DNA of 64,000 nt from Aureibaculum luteum (lineage in GTDB: Bacteria > Bacteroidota > Bacteroidia > Flavobacteriales > Flavobacteriaceae). Each line of letters starts with the position of its first letter. Positions within the stretch are counted from its first letter, which is position 1. The translations under genes and the position numbers were made by a program. The stretch covers positions 558,001 to 622,000 of the forward strand of contig NZ_QRGD01000002.1 in assembly GCF_003449015.1 (NCBI RefSeq). Direction: 5' to 3'. The notes beneath the pieces are model-generated. The model did no database searches and was not told where the DNA came from. It saw only the letters and a program-made list of their open reading frames with translations. This document shows positions 35,279 through 45,002 of the stretch, in pieces.

Positions 35279-36541
35279 ATGAAAAACGAAACTCAAATAA
35301 AATGCCCTAATTGTGGCACCACAATAGATGTTCAAGATATTCTTTCACATCAATTAGAAGAAGAAATAAAACAAAAATACCAGTCGCAAATTGCGGAAGA
35401 AAAGAAGAAGTATGAGCGTGAACAAGATAAATTAAAACAAGAAAAGCTAGACTTTGAACAAAAGAAAAAGAAAGAAAATCAACTATTTCAAGAACGCTTA
35501 GAAAATCAACTTAAGGCAGATAAGAAAGAAATAGAAGCGAAATTAAAACTAAAATTAAAAGAGGAACAATCCGAACAATTTGATGCTTTGCAAAAAGAAT
35601 TAAATGAGAAGTCTGAGCAGGTAAAAGAACTAAATCGGTCTAAAGCTGAGATTGAAAAACTAAAGCGTGAAAAAGGAGAATTAAAAGAGGCTGTTGAAGC
35701 TGAAGCTCAAAAAAAACTTAATGAAATTCTTATAAGTGAAAAGGAGAAAATTAAGAAACTTGAAGAGGACAAAAATGAATTGCGTTTTAAAGAAATGCAA
35801 AAGCAATTAGAAGACCAGAAAAAGCTTACTGAAGAAATGAAACGGAAGCAGGAGCAAGGTTCCATGCAATTACAAGGAGAAGTTCAAGAATTAGCAATAG
35901 AGGAGTGGCTGGAATCAAAATTTCCTTTAGACACCATTGAAGAAATAAAAAAAGGAGCAAGAGGAGGAGATTGTATTCAAATTGTTCACTCTAGAACTGA
36001 ACAAAACTGTGGTACCATTTATTACGAAAGTAAAAGAACTAAAGATTTTCAACCTAGTTGGATTGAAAAGTTTAAAGCAGATATACGAGACCGTGGTGCA
36101 AACATAGGTGTTCTTGTAACTGAAGTTATGCCCTCTGATATGGATAGAATGGGCTTAAAAGATGGTATTTGGATCTGTAATTATGATGAGTTTAAAGGTC
36201 TTTGTACCGTTTTAAGAGAAGGTATTTTACAAGTAAATAATGCCATTATTTCGCAAGAAAATAAAGGTGATAAAATGGATTTACTTTATGATTATCTTAC
36301 CAGTAGTACCTTTAGAATGCAGATAGAAGCTATTGTAGAAGGCTTTACTCAAATGAAATCTGATTTAGATAGTGAAAAGCGTTCCATGCAAAGAATTTGG
36401 AAGCAAAGAGAAAAACAAATTGAAAAAGTAGTTACCAATACCATAGATATGTATGGTTCTATTAAAGGTATTGCGGGTAATGCCATACAATCTGTAAAAG
36501 CTTTAGAATTACCAGATGGTGACGAAGAATTGGACTTATAA
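35279..36541 (+). CDS. DUF2130 protein (zinc finger, coiled coil, nuclease-like domain)
   Basis: A 420-residue cytoplasmic protein: N-terminal CPNCGTTI zinc-knuckle-like motif (about residues 9-17), a long highly charged coiled coil (about 25-195, K/E-rich), and the DUF2130 domain (about 200-400) with GGDCIQIVHSRTEQNCGTIYYESKRT (cited as GDCIQIV and GTIYYESKRTKDF). The D...ESK arrangement resembles a PD-(D/E)XK nuclease active site, so DNA binding or cleavage is possible. The function of the family is not established. Single gene. Confidence 0.85.
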   Translation: MKNETQIKCPNCGTTIDVQDILSHQLEEEIKQKYQSQIAEEKKKYEREQDKLKQEKLDFEQKKKKENQLFQERLENQLKADKKEIEAKLKLKLKEEQSEQFDALQKELNEKSEQVKELNRSKAEIEKLKREKGELKEAVEAEAQKKLNEILISEKEKIKKLEEDKNELRFKEMQKQLEDQKKLTEEMKRKQEQGSMQLQGEVQELAIEEWLESKFPLDTIEEIKKGARGGDCIQIVHSRTEQNCGTIYYESKRTKDFQPSWIEKFKADIRDRGANIGVLVTEVMPSDMDRMGLKDGIWICNYDEFKGLCTVLREGILQVNNAIISQENKGDKMDLLYDYLTSSTFRMQIEAIVEGFTQMKSDLDSEKRSMQRIWKQREKQIEKVVTNTIDMYGSIKGIAGNAIQSVKALELPDGDEELDL

Positions 36542-36797
36542 TCTAATTAAAAATTGAATTTCATTATTTTAAAATTGTGCTAAAAAAACAAAGCCAAAAA
36601 GAACTAGAATATTAGAGTAAGTCCATTAATATCTTGTTGTAAATCCACTCTTTTTTCTAACAAATTACCACCTACCAAAAAATCCCATCGATAAAAACAA
36701 GCCTTTTGTATAGACAATAAGGTTAAACTTCTATTACCTTTTTATTAAAATAGATATAGTATCACATTTGTAGTGTTAAATAAAAATACACACAAAA

Positions 36798-38126
36798 ATG
36801 AAATACTATTTTATTATATCAAGCCTGCTATTTAGCCTATTTAGTTTTGGACAAGAAGCGACGAGTAATTCAACGAAAGTATGGACCTTAGATGAGTGTA
36901 TAACCTATGCGTTGGAACATAATATTACTATAAAGGACGCCACCCTAAACACTTCTATTGCCAAGGTAGATTATAACAAAGCTAAATCGTCACGTCTACC
37001 TAATTTATTTGGAAGTGCTTCGCAAAACTATTCTAGTGGTACCAGCATAGACCCCATTACAAGCGATTATGTTTCTGATCAAATTAACAGCACCAATATT
37101 GGTATCAATAGCTCTATGACCTTATTTCAAGGAAATCAATTAAACAATCAGATTAAGCAAAATAAATTGTTCCTAGATCAACGGATGTATTTAGAAGAAG
37201 TTGAAAAGAACAACATTCAGTTGAATATCTTAGAAACGTATTTACAAGCTTTATTTAGTAAAGAAAGCATAACTATTGCTGAGAATAATTTAAAAGCATC
37301 AGAACAAGAGGTTATTCGTGCAAAAACACGTTTAGATGCTGGTACCATTGCCTTAAACGATTATACCGATGCTCAAAGTCAAGCCGCAACTAACAAATAC
37401 AATGTTATTGCAGCAAAAAATGACTACCAACAATATATCATCGCCTTAAAACAATTACTAGAATTAACACCTTCAGATGAATTAGAAATTGAAACAATTA
37501 ATGAGAATATAGAATTAGTAAATCTTGAACTTAATCAGGTTGAAATTTACAATAAGGCCTTAAAAACCTTACCAGAAATTAATGCAAGCAACTTAAATAT
37601 TGCTGCTAATGAAAAAGAATTAGAAATCGCAAAAGGTGGTTTCTTACCGTCATTATACCTGTCAGGAAGTTTAGGGTCTGGCTATACAAGTATTAATGAC
37701 AATACTTTTGCAGATCAATTTGATGTCAATTTTAACCAAAAACTGGGGCTCTCATTAACGATACCAATATTTAATAAAAATCAAACCAAAGCTGCGGTAC
37801 AGACTGCAAAAATAAATATTGAAAAAGCTGAAATACAAAAGCAAAGTACGCAAAAGGAAGTCTATCAAAAAATAGAAACGGCGTATCAAAACACATTATC
37901 TGCCCAAGAGCAGTTAGTGGCGGCTGATGCCTCTAAAGTAGCTGCTGAACAATCATATAAACTAGCCTTAAAAAAATATGAACTAGGAGATTTAAGTACT
38001 ACTGATTTGGTAATTAACCAAAATACATTCACCAATGCACAACAAAATTATTTACAAGCAAAATACTTAAACATTTTATACCATCAATTATTACAATTTT
38101 ATCAAGGAAACGATATTAAACTTTAA
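36798..38126 (+). CDS. TolC-family outer-membrane efflux protein
   Basis: A 442-residue exported protein (signal 1-19, LFSFG) of the outer membrane efflux family: two copies of the long-helix/strand repeat, with ALEHNITIKDATLNTSIAKV at the start and AEQSYKLALKKYELGDLSTTDLV near the C-terminus. It forms the trimeric outer-membrane duct for the adaptor and ABC exporter encoded next. First gene of a likely eight-gene operon extending to the LytTR regulator. Confidence 0.92.
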   Translation: MKYYFIISSLLFSLFSFGQEATSNSTKVWTLDECITYALEHNITIKDATLNTSIAKVDYNKAKSSRLPNLFGSASQNYSSGTSIDPITSDYVSDQINSTNIGINSSMTLFQGNQLNNQIKQNKLFLDQRMYLEEVEKNNIQLNILETYLQALFSKESITIAENNLKASEQEVIRAKTRLDAGTIALNDYTDAQSQAATNKYNVIAAKNDYQQYIIALKQLLELTPSDELEIETINENIELVNLELNQVEIYNKALKTLPEINASNLNIAANEKELEIAKGGFLPSLYLSGSLGSGYTSINDNTFADQFDVNFNQKLGLSLTIPIFNKNQTKAAVQTAKINIEKAEIQKQSTQKEVYQKIETAYQNTLSAQEQLVAADASKVAAEQSYKLALKKYELGDLSTTDLVINQNTFTNAQQNYLQAKYLNILYHQLLQFYQGNDIKL

Positions 38127-38199
38127 TCAACCACTAGAACGGTTAATAGCAAACAGTACCGAAGTCTCGGGATTCATTAAAAAAATTAAATATAAACAC

Positions 38200-39396
38200 A
38201 TGAAAACAAAAAGAAAATTAATTATAGCTAGCATAGCCACAGTAGTTTTAGCTATTGTAGTCTATAGTTTTATAAGTAGTGACGATGCTATCGTAATAGA
38301 AGCCAAAACGGTTGTTGCAAAAACTGCAAATGTAACAACTATGGTAACTGCTACTGGAACCATTGAGCCTATTACGCAAGTAGAAGTAGGTACACAAGTA
38401 TCTGGTGTTGTAGAAAAGATATATGTAGATTATAATAGTGTGGTAAAAGAAGGGCAGTTGATTGCAGAATTAGATAAAACGAACCTACAAGCTACCTATA
38501 CACAAAACAAGGCAGCGTATGATAATGCCGTTACCCAAAGAAATTACTTGCAAACCATTTACAATAGACAAAAAACCTTGTATGATAATCAAGTAATTAG
38601 TAAATCTGATTATGATGATGCCACCTATAATTTACAAACAGCAAAAGGTACTGTTACCGAACGTCTATCAGATTTACAGAAGGCACAAACCAATTTAAGC
38701 TATGCCAATATTTATTCCCCTATTGATGGAGTAGTTTTATCTAGAGCAATTGATGAAGGTCAAACAGTAGCCGCCAGTTTTAGTACACCTACCTTATTTA
38801 CCATAGCACAAGATTTAAGAGAAATGCAGGTAGAAGCAGATGTAGATGAAGCAGATATAGGCGGTGTAAAGGAAGGACAACGAGTTGAATTTACGGTAGA
38901 TGCTTATGTAGGTGAAACGTTTAATGGAGTTGTAACGCAAGTACGATTAGATCCAACAGTAACGTCAAACGTTGTGACATATACTGTCGTTATTAAAGCC
39001 GAAAATGAAGATTTAAAACTGAAACCAGGCTTAACAGCAACCATTTCAATTTTCACATTGGAGTTGAATGATGTATTAACTGCAGAGGCTAAAGCCATCA
39101 ACTTTAAACCAGAAAGAGAGGTGTTTGCTACATATAATCAACAACATGGCTTAGAAACAAAAAATAGCGAAAGATCTAGAGAAGCAACTGCAATTTGGGT
39201 GTTAGGTACTGATGGATCAATTACACCGAAGATGGTAACACTTGGTGCTAGTGATGGTGTTAATGTGCAAATTTTAAGTGGCATTTCCGAAGATGAAAAA
39301 TTAGTCTATAGTTTAAAAGGTGTTGCTAAATCTGAAGCTAGTGGTGCAAACGAAAGTCCATTTATGCCGCAGAGACCAGGAAGCAAAAAAAAGTAA
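38200..39396 (+). CDS. MacA-like periplasmic adaptor
   Basis: A 398-residue membrane-fusion protein with one N-terminal anchor (about 8-26). Lipoyl halves (GTIEPITQVEVGTQVSGVV and NLSYANIYSPIDGVVLSRAIDEGQ, cited as YANIYSPIDGVVLS) flank an alpha-hairpin (about 90-160), followed by beta-barrel (VDEADIGGVKEGQRVEF) and membrane-proximal domains, ending in Lys-rich PGSKKK. It links the TolC-like channel to the MacB-like pump; 73 nt behind tolC and 6 nt before the ATPase gene. Confidence 0.9.
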   Translation: MKTKRKLIIASIATVVLAIVVYSFISSDDAIVIEAKTVVAKTANVTTMVTATGTIEPITQVEVGTQVSGVVEKIYVDYNSVVKEGQLIAELDKTNLQATYTQNKAAYDNAVTQRNYLQTIYNRQKTLYDNQVISKSDYDDATYNLQTAKGTVTERLSDLQKAQTNLSYANIYSPIDGVVLSRAIDEGQTVAASFSTPTLFTIAQDLREMQVEADVDEADIGGVKEGQRVEFTVDAYVGETFNGVVTQVRLDPTVTSNVVTYTVVIKAENEDLKLKPGLTATISIFTLELNDVLTAEAKAINFKPEREVFATYNQQHGLETKNSERSREATAIWVLGTDGSITPKMVTLGASDGVNVQILSGISEDEKLVYSLKGVAKSEASGANESPFMPQRPGSKKK

Positions 39397-39402
39397 GCAA
39401 TC

Positions 39403-40146
39403 ATGAGTAAAGAAATTATTAAAATAGAAGACTTAAAACGTGAATTTACCATGGGAACCGAAACGGTTCACGCGTTAAGAGGTATTTCATTTTCCATAAA
39501 AGAAGGTGAATTCGTTACCATCATGGGATCAAGTGGATCTGGAAAAAGTACCTTATTAAATATCTTAGGATGCTTAGATCAACCCACTGCAGGCATCTAT
39601 GAAATTGATAATGTATGCGTAAAAGAGCTTAGCAGAAACGAATTGGCAACGATTAGAAATGAAAAAATAGGATTTATTTTTCAATCGTATAACTTATTAG
39701 CCAGAACATCTGCTTTAGAAAATGTTGAACTACCGCTATTATATAATAGTAAAGTATCAACTGGAGAACGCAGAGAAAGAGCGATTAAAGCATTAGAAAT
39801 GGTTGGTTTGGGTGATCGGATGGATCATACACCATCACAACTTTCTGGTGGTCAGCAACAACGTGTAGCCATTGCCAGATCGTTGGTAAATAACCCTGTT
39901 ATGATTTTGGCAGATGAGGCTACAGGAAACCTAGACACACGTACCTCTTATGAAATTATGTCTTTATTTCAAGACCTAAATAAAAAAGGAATTACAATTA
40001 CTTTCGTAACCCATGAACCCGATATAGCTACATTCAGCAATAGAACCATTGTTTTAAAAGATGGAAATATAATTCAAGATTACAAAAACCATAAGGTACA
40101 ATCTGCCGCAGACGAATTAGCAAAATTACCTAAAGAAGACCATTAA
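39403..40146 (+). CDS. MacB-type ABC exporter ATPase
   Basis: A 247-residue ATPase with Walker A GSSGSGKST, Q-loop IFQSYNLL, signature LSGGQQQR, Walker B MILADEAT and the H-loop THEPD. The subgroup (MacB/LolD/YbbA) is indicated by the sequence RNEKIGFIFQSYNLLARTSALENV (cited as KIGFIFQSYNLL). In E. coli MacB the ATPase and permease are fused; here they are separate genes 2 nt apart. Confidence 0.93.
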   Translation: MSKEIIKIEDLKREFTMGTETVHALRGISFSIKEGEFVTIMGSSGSGKSTLLNILGCLDQPTAGIYEIDNVCVKELSRNELATIRNEKIGFIFQSYNLLARTSALENVELPLLYNSKVSTGERRERAIKALEMVGLGDRMDHTPSQLSGGQQQRVAIARSLVNNPVMILADEATGNLDTRTSYEIMSLFQDLNKKGITITFVTHEPDIATFSNRTIVLKDGNIIQDYKNHKVQSAADELAKLPKEDH

Positions 40147-40148
40147 TT

Positions 40149-41369
40149 ATGAGACTTTTAAATTTAATAAAAATAGCTTTTAAAGCGATAGTTCTTAATA
40201 AAATGAGAACATTATTGACCATGTTAGGAATTATTATTGGTGTAGCATCAGTAATTGCAATGCTTGCTATTGGTGAAGGTTCTAAAGAAAGTATTCGAAC
40301 TACGATTTCTGCTATGGGTTCTAATATGATAACCATACAACCGGGTGCAGACAATAGAGGTCCAGCAAGAGGCAGTGGTGGTGATGTGCAAACATTGACG
40401 CTTAAAAATTATGAAGCGATTAAAGAGAAAGCTACATTACTAAGTTACGTTACTCCAGTTGTAAATGGAGGTGGACAAGTAATTAATGGCTCTAATAACT
40501 GGCCAAGTACTTTGTATGGTGTTAATCCAGATTATCTTAAAATTAAAGTTGTTGATTTACAAAGTGGAAGTATGTTTACAGATGCCGAAGTGCAATCGGC
40601 TTCAAAAGTCGCTCTAATTGGTCAAACGGTTGTTGACAATATTTTTCCAGACGGTCAAGATCCTGTTGGTCAAATGATTCGTTTTAACAATATTCCGTTT
40701 AAAGTGATTGGCGTTTTAGAAGAAAAAGGAGAAAACACCTTTGGGCAAGATCAAGACGATGTGGTTATTGCACCTTATACTACAGTTCAGAAACGAATTT
40801 TAGCCATAGACTATTTAAACCAAGTTATGGCATCAGCAATTAGCGAAGACGATGCTCCTGCTGCTGTAACACAAGTTACTGAAATTTTACGTTCACAACA
40901 CAAATTAACAGAATATGAAGATGATGATTTTACAGTACGTTCTATGGAAGAGTTAATTTCTACTTTTAGTTCTACCAGTGAAATGCTTACTATTCTGTTA
41001 GTTGCAGTGGCTAGTATTTCATTATTAATTGGTGGTATTGGTATTATGAATATTATGTATGTATCAGTTAAAGAACGAACAAAAGAAATTGGACTCCGTA
41101 TGGCTGTTGGTGCAAAAGGAGCGGATATTTTAATGCAATTTTTAATTGAAGCCATATTAATAAGTATAACAGGTGGACTCTTAGGAGTAATGTTAGGGCT
41201 TGGAGCGACAGTATTTATTGAAAAATTCTTAAACTGGCCAACAAGTGTCGCATTGTATTCCATTGTCATTTCGTTTGCAGTATGTGCGGTTACCGGTATC
41301 TTTTTCGGGTGGTATCCTGCAAAAAAAGCAGCTGCTTTAGACCCTATTACAGCATTACGTTATGAATAA
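40149..41369 (+). CDS. MacB-type ABC exporter permease
   Basis: A 406-residue permease with a first TM helix at about 20-40 (LTMLGIIIGVASVIAMLAIG), a large periplasmic MacB_PCD domain (about 45-265), and three C-terminal TM helices with the FtsX core (GGIGIMNIMYVSVKERTKEIGLRMAVGA, cited as NIMYVSVKERTKEIGLRMA). It uses the mechanotransmission layout of MacB. Its substrate could be a toxin, peptide or lipid; the operon adds no direct clue. Confidence 0.93.
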   Translation: MRLLNLIKIAFKAIVLNKMRTLLTMLGIIIGVASVIAMLAIGEGSKESIRTTISAMGSNMITIQPGADNRGPARGSGGDVQTLTLKNYEAIKEKATLLSYVTPVVNGGGQVINGSNNWPSTLYGVNPDYLKIKVVDLQSGSMFTDAEVQSASKVALIGQTVVDNIFPDGQDPVGQMIRFNNIPFKVIGVLEEKGENTFGQDQDDVVIAPYTTVQKRILAIDYLNQVMASAISEDDAPAAVTQVTEILRSQHKLTEYEDDDFTVRSMEELISTFSSTSEMLTILLVAVASISLLIGGIGIMNIMYVSVKERTKEIGLRMAVGAKGADILMQFLIEAILISITGGLLGVMLGLGATVFIEKFLNWPTSVALYSIVISFAVCAVTGIFFGWYPAKKAAALDPITALRYE

Positions 41370-41387
41370 TAAATTAATAATATTATA

Positions 41388-42692
41388 ATGAAAATTTTTA
41401 AAAACAACTCTCTTTTAGCTATTATTATAAGTTTGCTTTTTGCCACAAGCCTACAATATTGCTCTGATAAGAAAAAGGAATTGAAAACGGTTAAAACTGA
41501 AGTAAACAACTATGTACAAATAGCAACTGGTCAAATTTCCTCATATGGAGAAGATGGACAAGTAATTGCAACGTTGCAACAAGGTGATTCACTTTATGGT
41601 CAAGATGCCAATTATTTAAAGGGCAAGAAGATGTCTTATCAAAAAAGTGAAGATGGTATAACAAACGATGTAAACACGGGGTTGATGTGGCAAGAAATTC
41701 CAACATCAGAAGGATTCGATTGGCAAGGTGCTAAAGATTATGCAGAAAATTTAGAATTGGGTGGTTATGATGATTGGAGACTACCAACAGCTAAAGAATT
41801 GTACTCTATTAGTAATTTCAGTGAAGGATGGCCCTATTTAGACACCACCTATTTTTCGTTAGTAAATAATGATTTTGTTGATAAAAGTGAACAATATTGG
41901 ACGAGTAATAAATATGTTGGTCATACCGAAGAAGGACAGTATACTGCTGTATTTGGTGTAAATCATGCTACTGGCCATATTAAAGCGTATGCAGGAGAAG
42001 AACCAAAAGACATGAAAGATCGAAAAGGACCACCTCCAAGTGGTGAAAATCTACAAGGACAAGAAAGACTAGAAGGTAAAGATACAGAAGGTAACCGACC
42101 GCCACCGCCAGGAAATGGAGAACGTCCAACTGGAAACCCGATGTTGAAACACGTTCGAGCAGTTCGTGGTGCTGTATATGGTAGTAATGATTTTAAAGAT
42201 AATGGAAATGAAACCATTACAGATAAAGCAACTGGCTTAATGTGGTCTAAAAATGATAGTGGAACAGGTTTAGATTGGAAGAATGCATTAGTTTATGCAG
42301 AAGATTCTAAATTGGCTGGGCATTCAGATTGGTGTTTGCCAAACATTAAAGAGTTACAAGGAATTGTAGATTATGATTACGCTCCAGGAGCACAAGATAC
42401 TTCAAAAGAAGGTCCAGCTATAAATCCTATTTTTAATAGTTCTGAAATTACCAATGAAAACGGTGATATAGATTATCCTTACTTTTGGTCAAGTACATCT
42501 GCAAGGTTCCAAAAAGGAAAACCCTATTACTATGCTTGGTACGTCTCATTTGGAAGAGCTGTAAACAACCAAGGTTTAGATTTTCATGGTGCGGGGGCTG
42601 TACGGTTTGACACAAAACATGAAAATGGACCTGCGAGTGAAGGTGGAGAAAGATATTACAACTATATTCGATTGGTTCGAAATGTTGAGTAA
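41388..42692 (+). CDS. lipoprotein with two DUF1566 (Lcl C-terminal) domains
   Basis: A 434-residue lipoprotein (ATSLQYC, Cys25). Two DUF1566 modules are visible: residues about 90-210 (NTGLMWQEIPTSEGFDWQGAKDYAENL, cited as GLMWQEI and YDDWRLPTAKELYSI) and about 275-430 (ATGLMWSKNDSGTGLDW, SDWCLPNIKELQGIVDYDY). A Pro/Gly-rich insert (about 205-245, KGPPPSGENLQG, RPPPPGNGERP) separates them. The domain is lectin-like (C-type-lectin related) in surface proteins. It is within the exporter/LytTR operon (18-nt gap). Confidence 0.82.
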   Translation: MKIFKNNSLLAIIISLLFATSLQYCSDKKKELKTVKTEVNNYVQIATGQISSYGEDGQVIATLQQGDSLYGQDANYLKGKKMSYQKSEDGITNDVNTGLMWQEIPTSEGFDWQGAKDYAENLELGGYDDWRLPTAKELYSISNFSEGWPYLDTTYFSLVNNDFVDKSEQYWTSNKYVGHTEEGQYTAVFGVNHATGHIKAYAGEEPKDMKDRKGPPPSGENLQGQERLEGKDTEGNRPPPPGNGERPTGNPMLKHVRAVRGAVYGSNDFKDNGNETITDKATGLMWSKNDSGTGLDWKNALVYAEDSKLAGHSDWCLPNIKELQGIVDYDYAPGAQDTSKEGPAINPIFNSSEITNENGDIDYPYFWSSTSARFQKGKPYYYAWYVSFGRAVNNQGLDFHGAGAVRFDTKHENGPASEGGERYYNYIRLVRNVE

Positions 42693-42708
42693 TTATTCAA
42701 TTTAAAAT

Positions 42709-43107
42709 ATGAAAAAAGATATAGACTTTGGCTTGTTGCTATTAAGAGTAGTGATTGGAGGACTAATGCTATTTCACGGAGTGGCAAAATTGAGTAACCT
42801 CGATGGTATTAAAAATATGCTTACAGAAGCTGGTTTACCAACAATTATAGCATATGGTGTTTATATTACAGAATTAATAGCACCTGTACTTATTATTATG
42901 GGTTTTAAAACCAGATTAGCATCGTTAATATTCTTTTTTGGGATACTTGCAGCTCTAGCTTTGGCACATTCAGAACATCTTTTTGCTATTTCAAAAACGG
43001 GAGGACTTGAAATTGAATTACTTTTGTTATATGCATTTGGAGGAATGGTACTCTTTTTTACGGGTTCAGGACGATATGCAGTGACCAGTTCTAATAATTG
43101 GGATTAA
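42709..43107 (+). CDS. DoxX family membrane protein
   Basis: A 132-residue protein with four hydrophobic helices and the DoxX landmarks LLLRVVIGGLMLFHGVAKL, YITELIAPVLIIMGFKTRLAS and a C-terminal GGMVLFFTGSGRYA. DoxX proteins are inner-membrane redox-associated proteins (often with thiosulfate or quinone oxidation or oxidative stress). Sixth gene of the operon with 16-nt gaps on both sides. Confidence 0.88.
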   Translation: MKKDIDFGLLLLRVVIGGLMLFHGVAKLSNLDGIKNMLTEAGLPTIIAYGVYITELIAPVLIIMGFKTRLASLIFFFGILAALALAHSEHLFAISKTGGLEIELLLLYAFGGMVLFFTGSGRYAVTSSNNWD

Positions 43108-43123
43108 TAATAAATAATACAAA

Positions 43124-44158
43124 ATGCACAAAAATAAAAAAATAAGCGTCCTTTCACATCTACTAGTTTGGCTTGTTCTATTTAGTATGCCTTATCTTTT
43201 ATCTTATGGACAAGAACAAGATATTAATAGAGTTATTATTCATTTTTGGATTCCTTCCGTCTTATATGCTTTCATTTTTTATCTAAATTATTTTGTATTT
43301 ATTGATAATTTTTTATTTGTAAAAAAAACGATTCAGTTCATTTTAATTAATATTATTATAATTACTTTTTTGATATTTTTCAAAGAGCAAATTGAAGTTT
43401 TATTTTTTGATGAACTTATGAAAAGGCCTAATGATAAAAATAGAGATGGTCCTCCGTTTAAAATGTTTGTTTACATTCAAATGCTCACTTATATGGCTCC
43501 TTTACTTTTTTCGATTGCTATAAAAACAACCAAAAGATGGGTGAAAACAGAAGCGGAACGTAAAGAAGCTCTTAATTTTAAGTTACAGTCTGAATTACAG
43601 CATTTACACTACCAACTACAACCTCATTTCTTTTTTAATTCATTGAATAACATTTATTCCTTGGTGGATATTTCACCAGATCAAGCTAAAAAATCGATAC
43701 ATAGCTTAAGTAAATTAATGCGGTATATGCTCTATGAAACGAATATGGAATTGGTGCCTCTTTCAAAAGAGATTGACTTTTTGAAAAAATATATTGATTT
43801 AATGAAGTTACGTGTGTCTGATAAAACCGTAGTTAATTATAGTTTTCCATCAGAAGAAACAGGTATTAAAGTAGCTCCATTACTATTTATTTCATTAATA
43901 GAAAACGCTTTTAAACATGGTGTGTCTGCAAGTAAAGCGAGTGAAATTGAAATAAAAATGACAAAAAAAGATAGTACCGTATTATTTACCATTGAAAACG
44001 ATAATTTTCCTAAAAAGACAGACGATAAAAGTGGATCTGGCATTGGACTTCAAAATTTAGAGAAACGGTTACAATTATTGTATCCAAATAAACATAGCTT
44101 TAAATCAAGTGTCATAAACAATCGTTTTTTAGTACATTTAGAAATTGAAACCGCTTAA
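43124..44158 (+). CDS. LytS/YehU-type sensor histidine kinase
   Basis: A 344-residue membrane kinase: four TM helices (about 10-30, 40-60, 68-86, 115-133), then a His_kinase (PF06580) domain with phospho-acceptor H168 in QLQPHFFFNSLNNIYSL, and a HATPase domain with FISLIENAFKHG (N box) and GSGIGLQNLEKRL (G2). It pairs with the LytTR regulator 3 nt downstream. Confidence 0.93.
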   Translation: MHKNKKISVLSHLLVWLVLFSMPYLLSYGQEQDINRVIIHFWIPSVLYAFIFYLNYFVFIDNFLFVKKTIQFILINIIIITFLIFFKEQIEVLFFDELMKRPNDKNRDGPPFKMFVYIQMLTYMAPLLFSIAIKTTKRWVKTEAERKEALNFKLQSELQHLHYQLQPHFFFNSLNNIYSLVDISPDQAKKSIHSLSKLMRYMLYETNMELVPLSKEIDFLKKYIDLMKLRVSDKTVVNYSFPSEETGIKVAPLLFISLIENAFKHGVSASKASEIEIKMTKKDSTVLFTIENDNFPKKTDDKSGSGIGLQNLEKRLQLLYPNKHSFKSSVINNRFLVHLEIETA

Positions 44159-44161
44159 GTT

Positions 44162-44896
44162 ATGAGTAACCTAAAAATCACCTGTATTATTGTAGATGAT
44201 GAGCCTATGGCTTTGAACTTAGTAGAGAGTTATGTTAAAAAAACACCTTTTTTAAGCTTAAAGAAAAAGTGTAGCAGTGCTATTGAAGCTATGGAGTATA
44301 TCAAATCAGATCCGGTAGATTTACTTTTTTTAGATATTCAAATGCCAGATTTAACAGGTATTGAATTTTCTAAAATGTTACCCAAAACTACACGTGTAAT
44401 TTTTACAACGGCCTTTGACCAATATGCATTGGAAGGATTTAAGGTTGAAGCATTAGATTATCTCTTAAAACCCTTTGATTATGCTGAATTTTTAGCAGCA
44501 GCAAATAAAGCCAGTAATTGGTTTTCATTGATTAAAGGAAAACAACACACTGAAGTGTCTGAAGAAAAAGAATTTCTTTTCGTAAAATCAGAATACAAAC
44601 AATTGCGTATAAAATTAGCAGATGTTCTTTATTTTGAAGGTTTAAAAGATTACATAAAAATATGGCTGAAAGACAATCCGAAGCCAATTTTAACATTGAT
44701 GAGTTTAAAATCTTTACAGGAAGAATTACCAGAAACTCATTTTATGCGTGTACACCGTTCATTTATTGTTTCTTTAAAAAATATTGAAGTCATTGAACGT
44801 AGCCAAATTATTATAAATAAACAGAGAATAACAATTTCAGATCAATATAAAGCTAAATTTCTAGCTTTTATAAATAACAATTCACTTAATTTTTAA
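44162..44896 (+). CDS. LytTR-family response regulator
   Basis: A 244-residue regulator: receiver domain with D12/D13 and phospho-acceptor D58 (LFLDIQMP), conserved T/K switch residues (FTTAFDQYALEGF, DYLLKPFD), then a LytTR DNA-binding domain (about 140-240; FVKSEYKQLRIKLADVLYFEGLKDY, cited as LADVLYFEGLKDYIKI, and MRVHRSFIVSLKNIE). Last gene of the exporter operon; probable target genes include its own operon and perhaps the EF-hand/DUF6515 genes that follow (inference). Confidence 0.94.
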   Translation: MSNLKITCIIVDDEPMALNLVESYVKKTPFLSLKKKCSSAIEAMEYIKSDPVDLLFLDIQMPDLTGIEFSKMLPKTTRVIFTTAFDQYALEGFKVEALDYLLKPFDYAEFLAAANKASNWFSLIKGKQHTEVSEEKEFLFVKSEYKQLRIKLADVLYFEGLKDYIKIWLKDNPKPILTLMSLKSLQEELPETHFMRVHRSFIVSLKNIEVIERSQIIINKQRITISDQYKAKFLAFINNNSLNF

Positions 44897-44972
44897 TCTA
44901 TAAATATCTCATATTAATAGATGAATTATGATATTTGGTCTATTTCACTTTTCGGTGGAAGTTCATTCTCGT

Positions 44973-44987
44973 AATTTCGCCGAAATT
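44973..44987 (+). promoter_or_regulatory. perfect 15-bp palindrome upstream of EF-hand lipoprotein
   Basis: AATTTCG-C-CGAAATT, 15 nt before the ATG at 45003. The related copy at about 47690 (ACTTTCGAGGAAATT) keeps the spacing but loses two symmetric bases. It could be an operator or an mRNA leader hairpin. Confidence 0.4.
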
Positions 44988-45002
44988 TAAAAACAATACA
45001 TT

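Noticed and set aside
40811-41269. 152-codon minus-strand frame inside the MacB-type permease
   Set aside because: Antisense shadow; the plus strand carries clear FtsX motifs.
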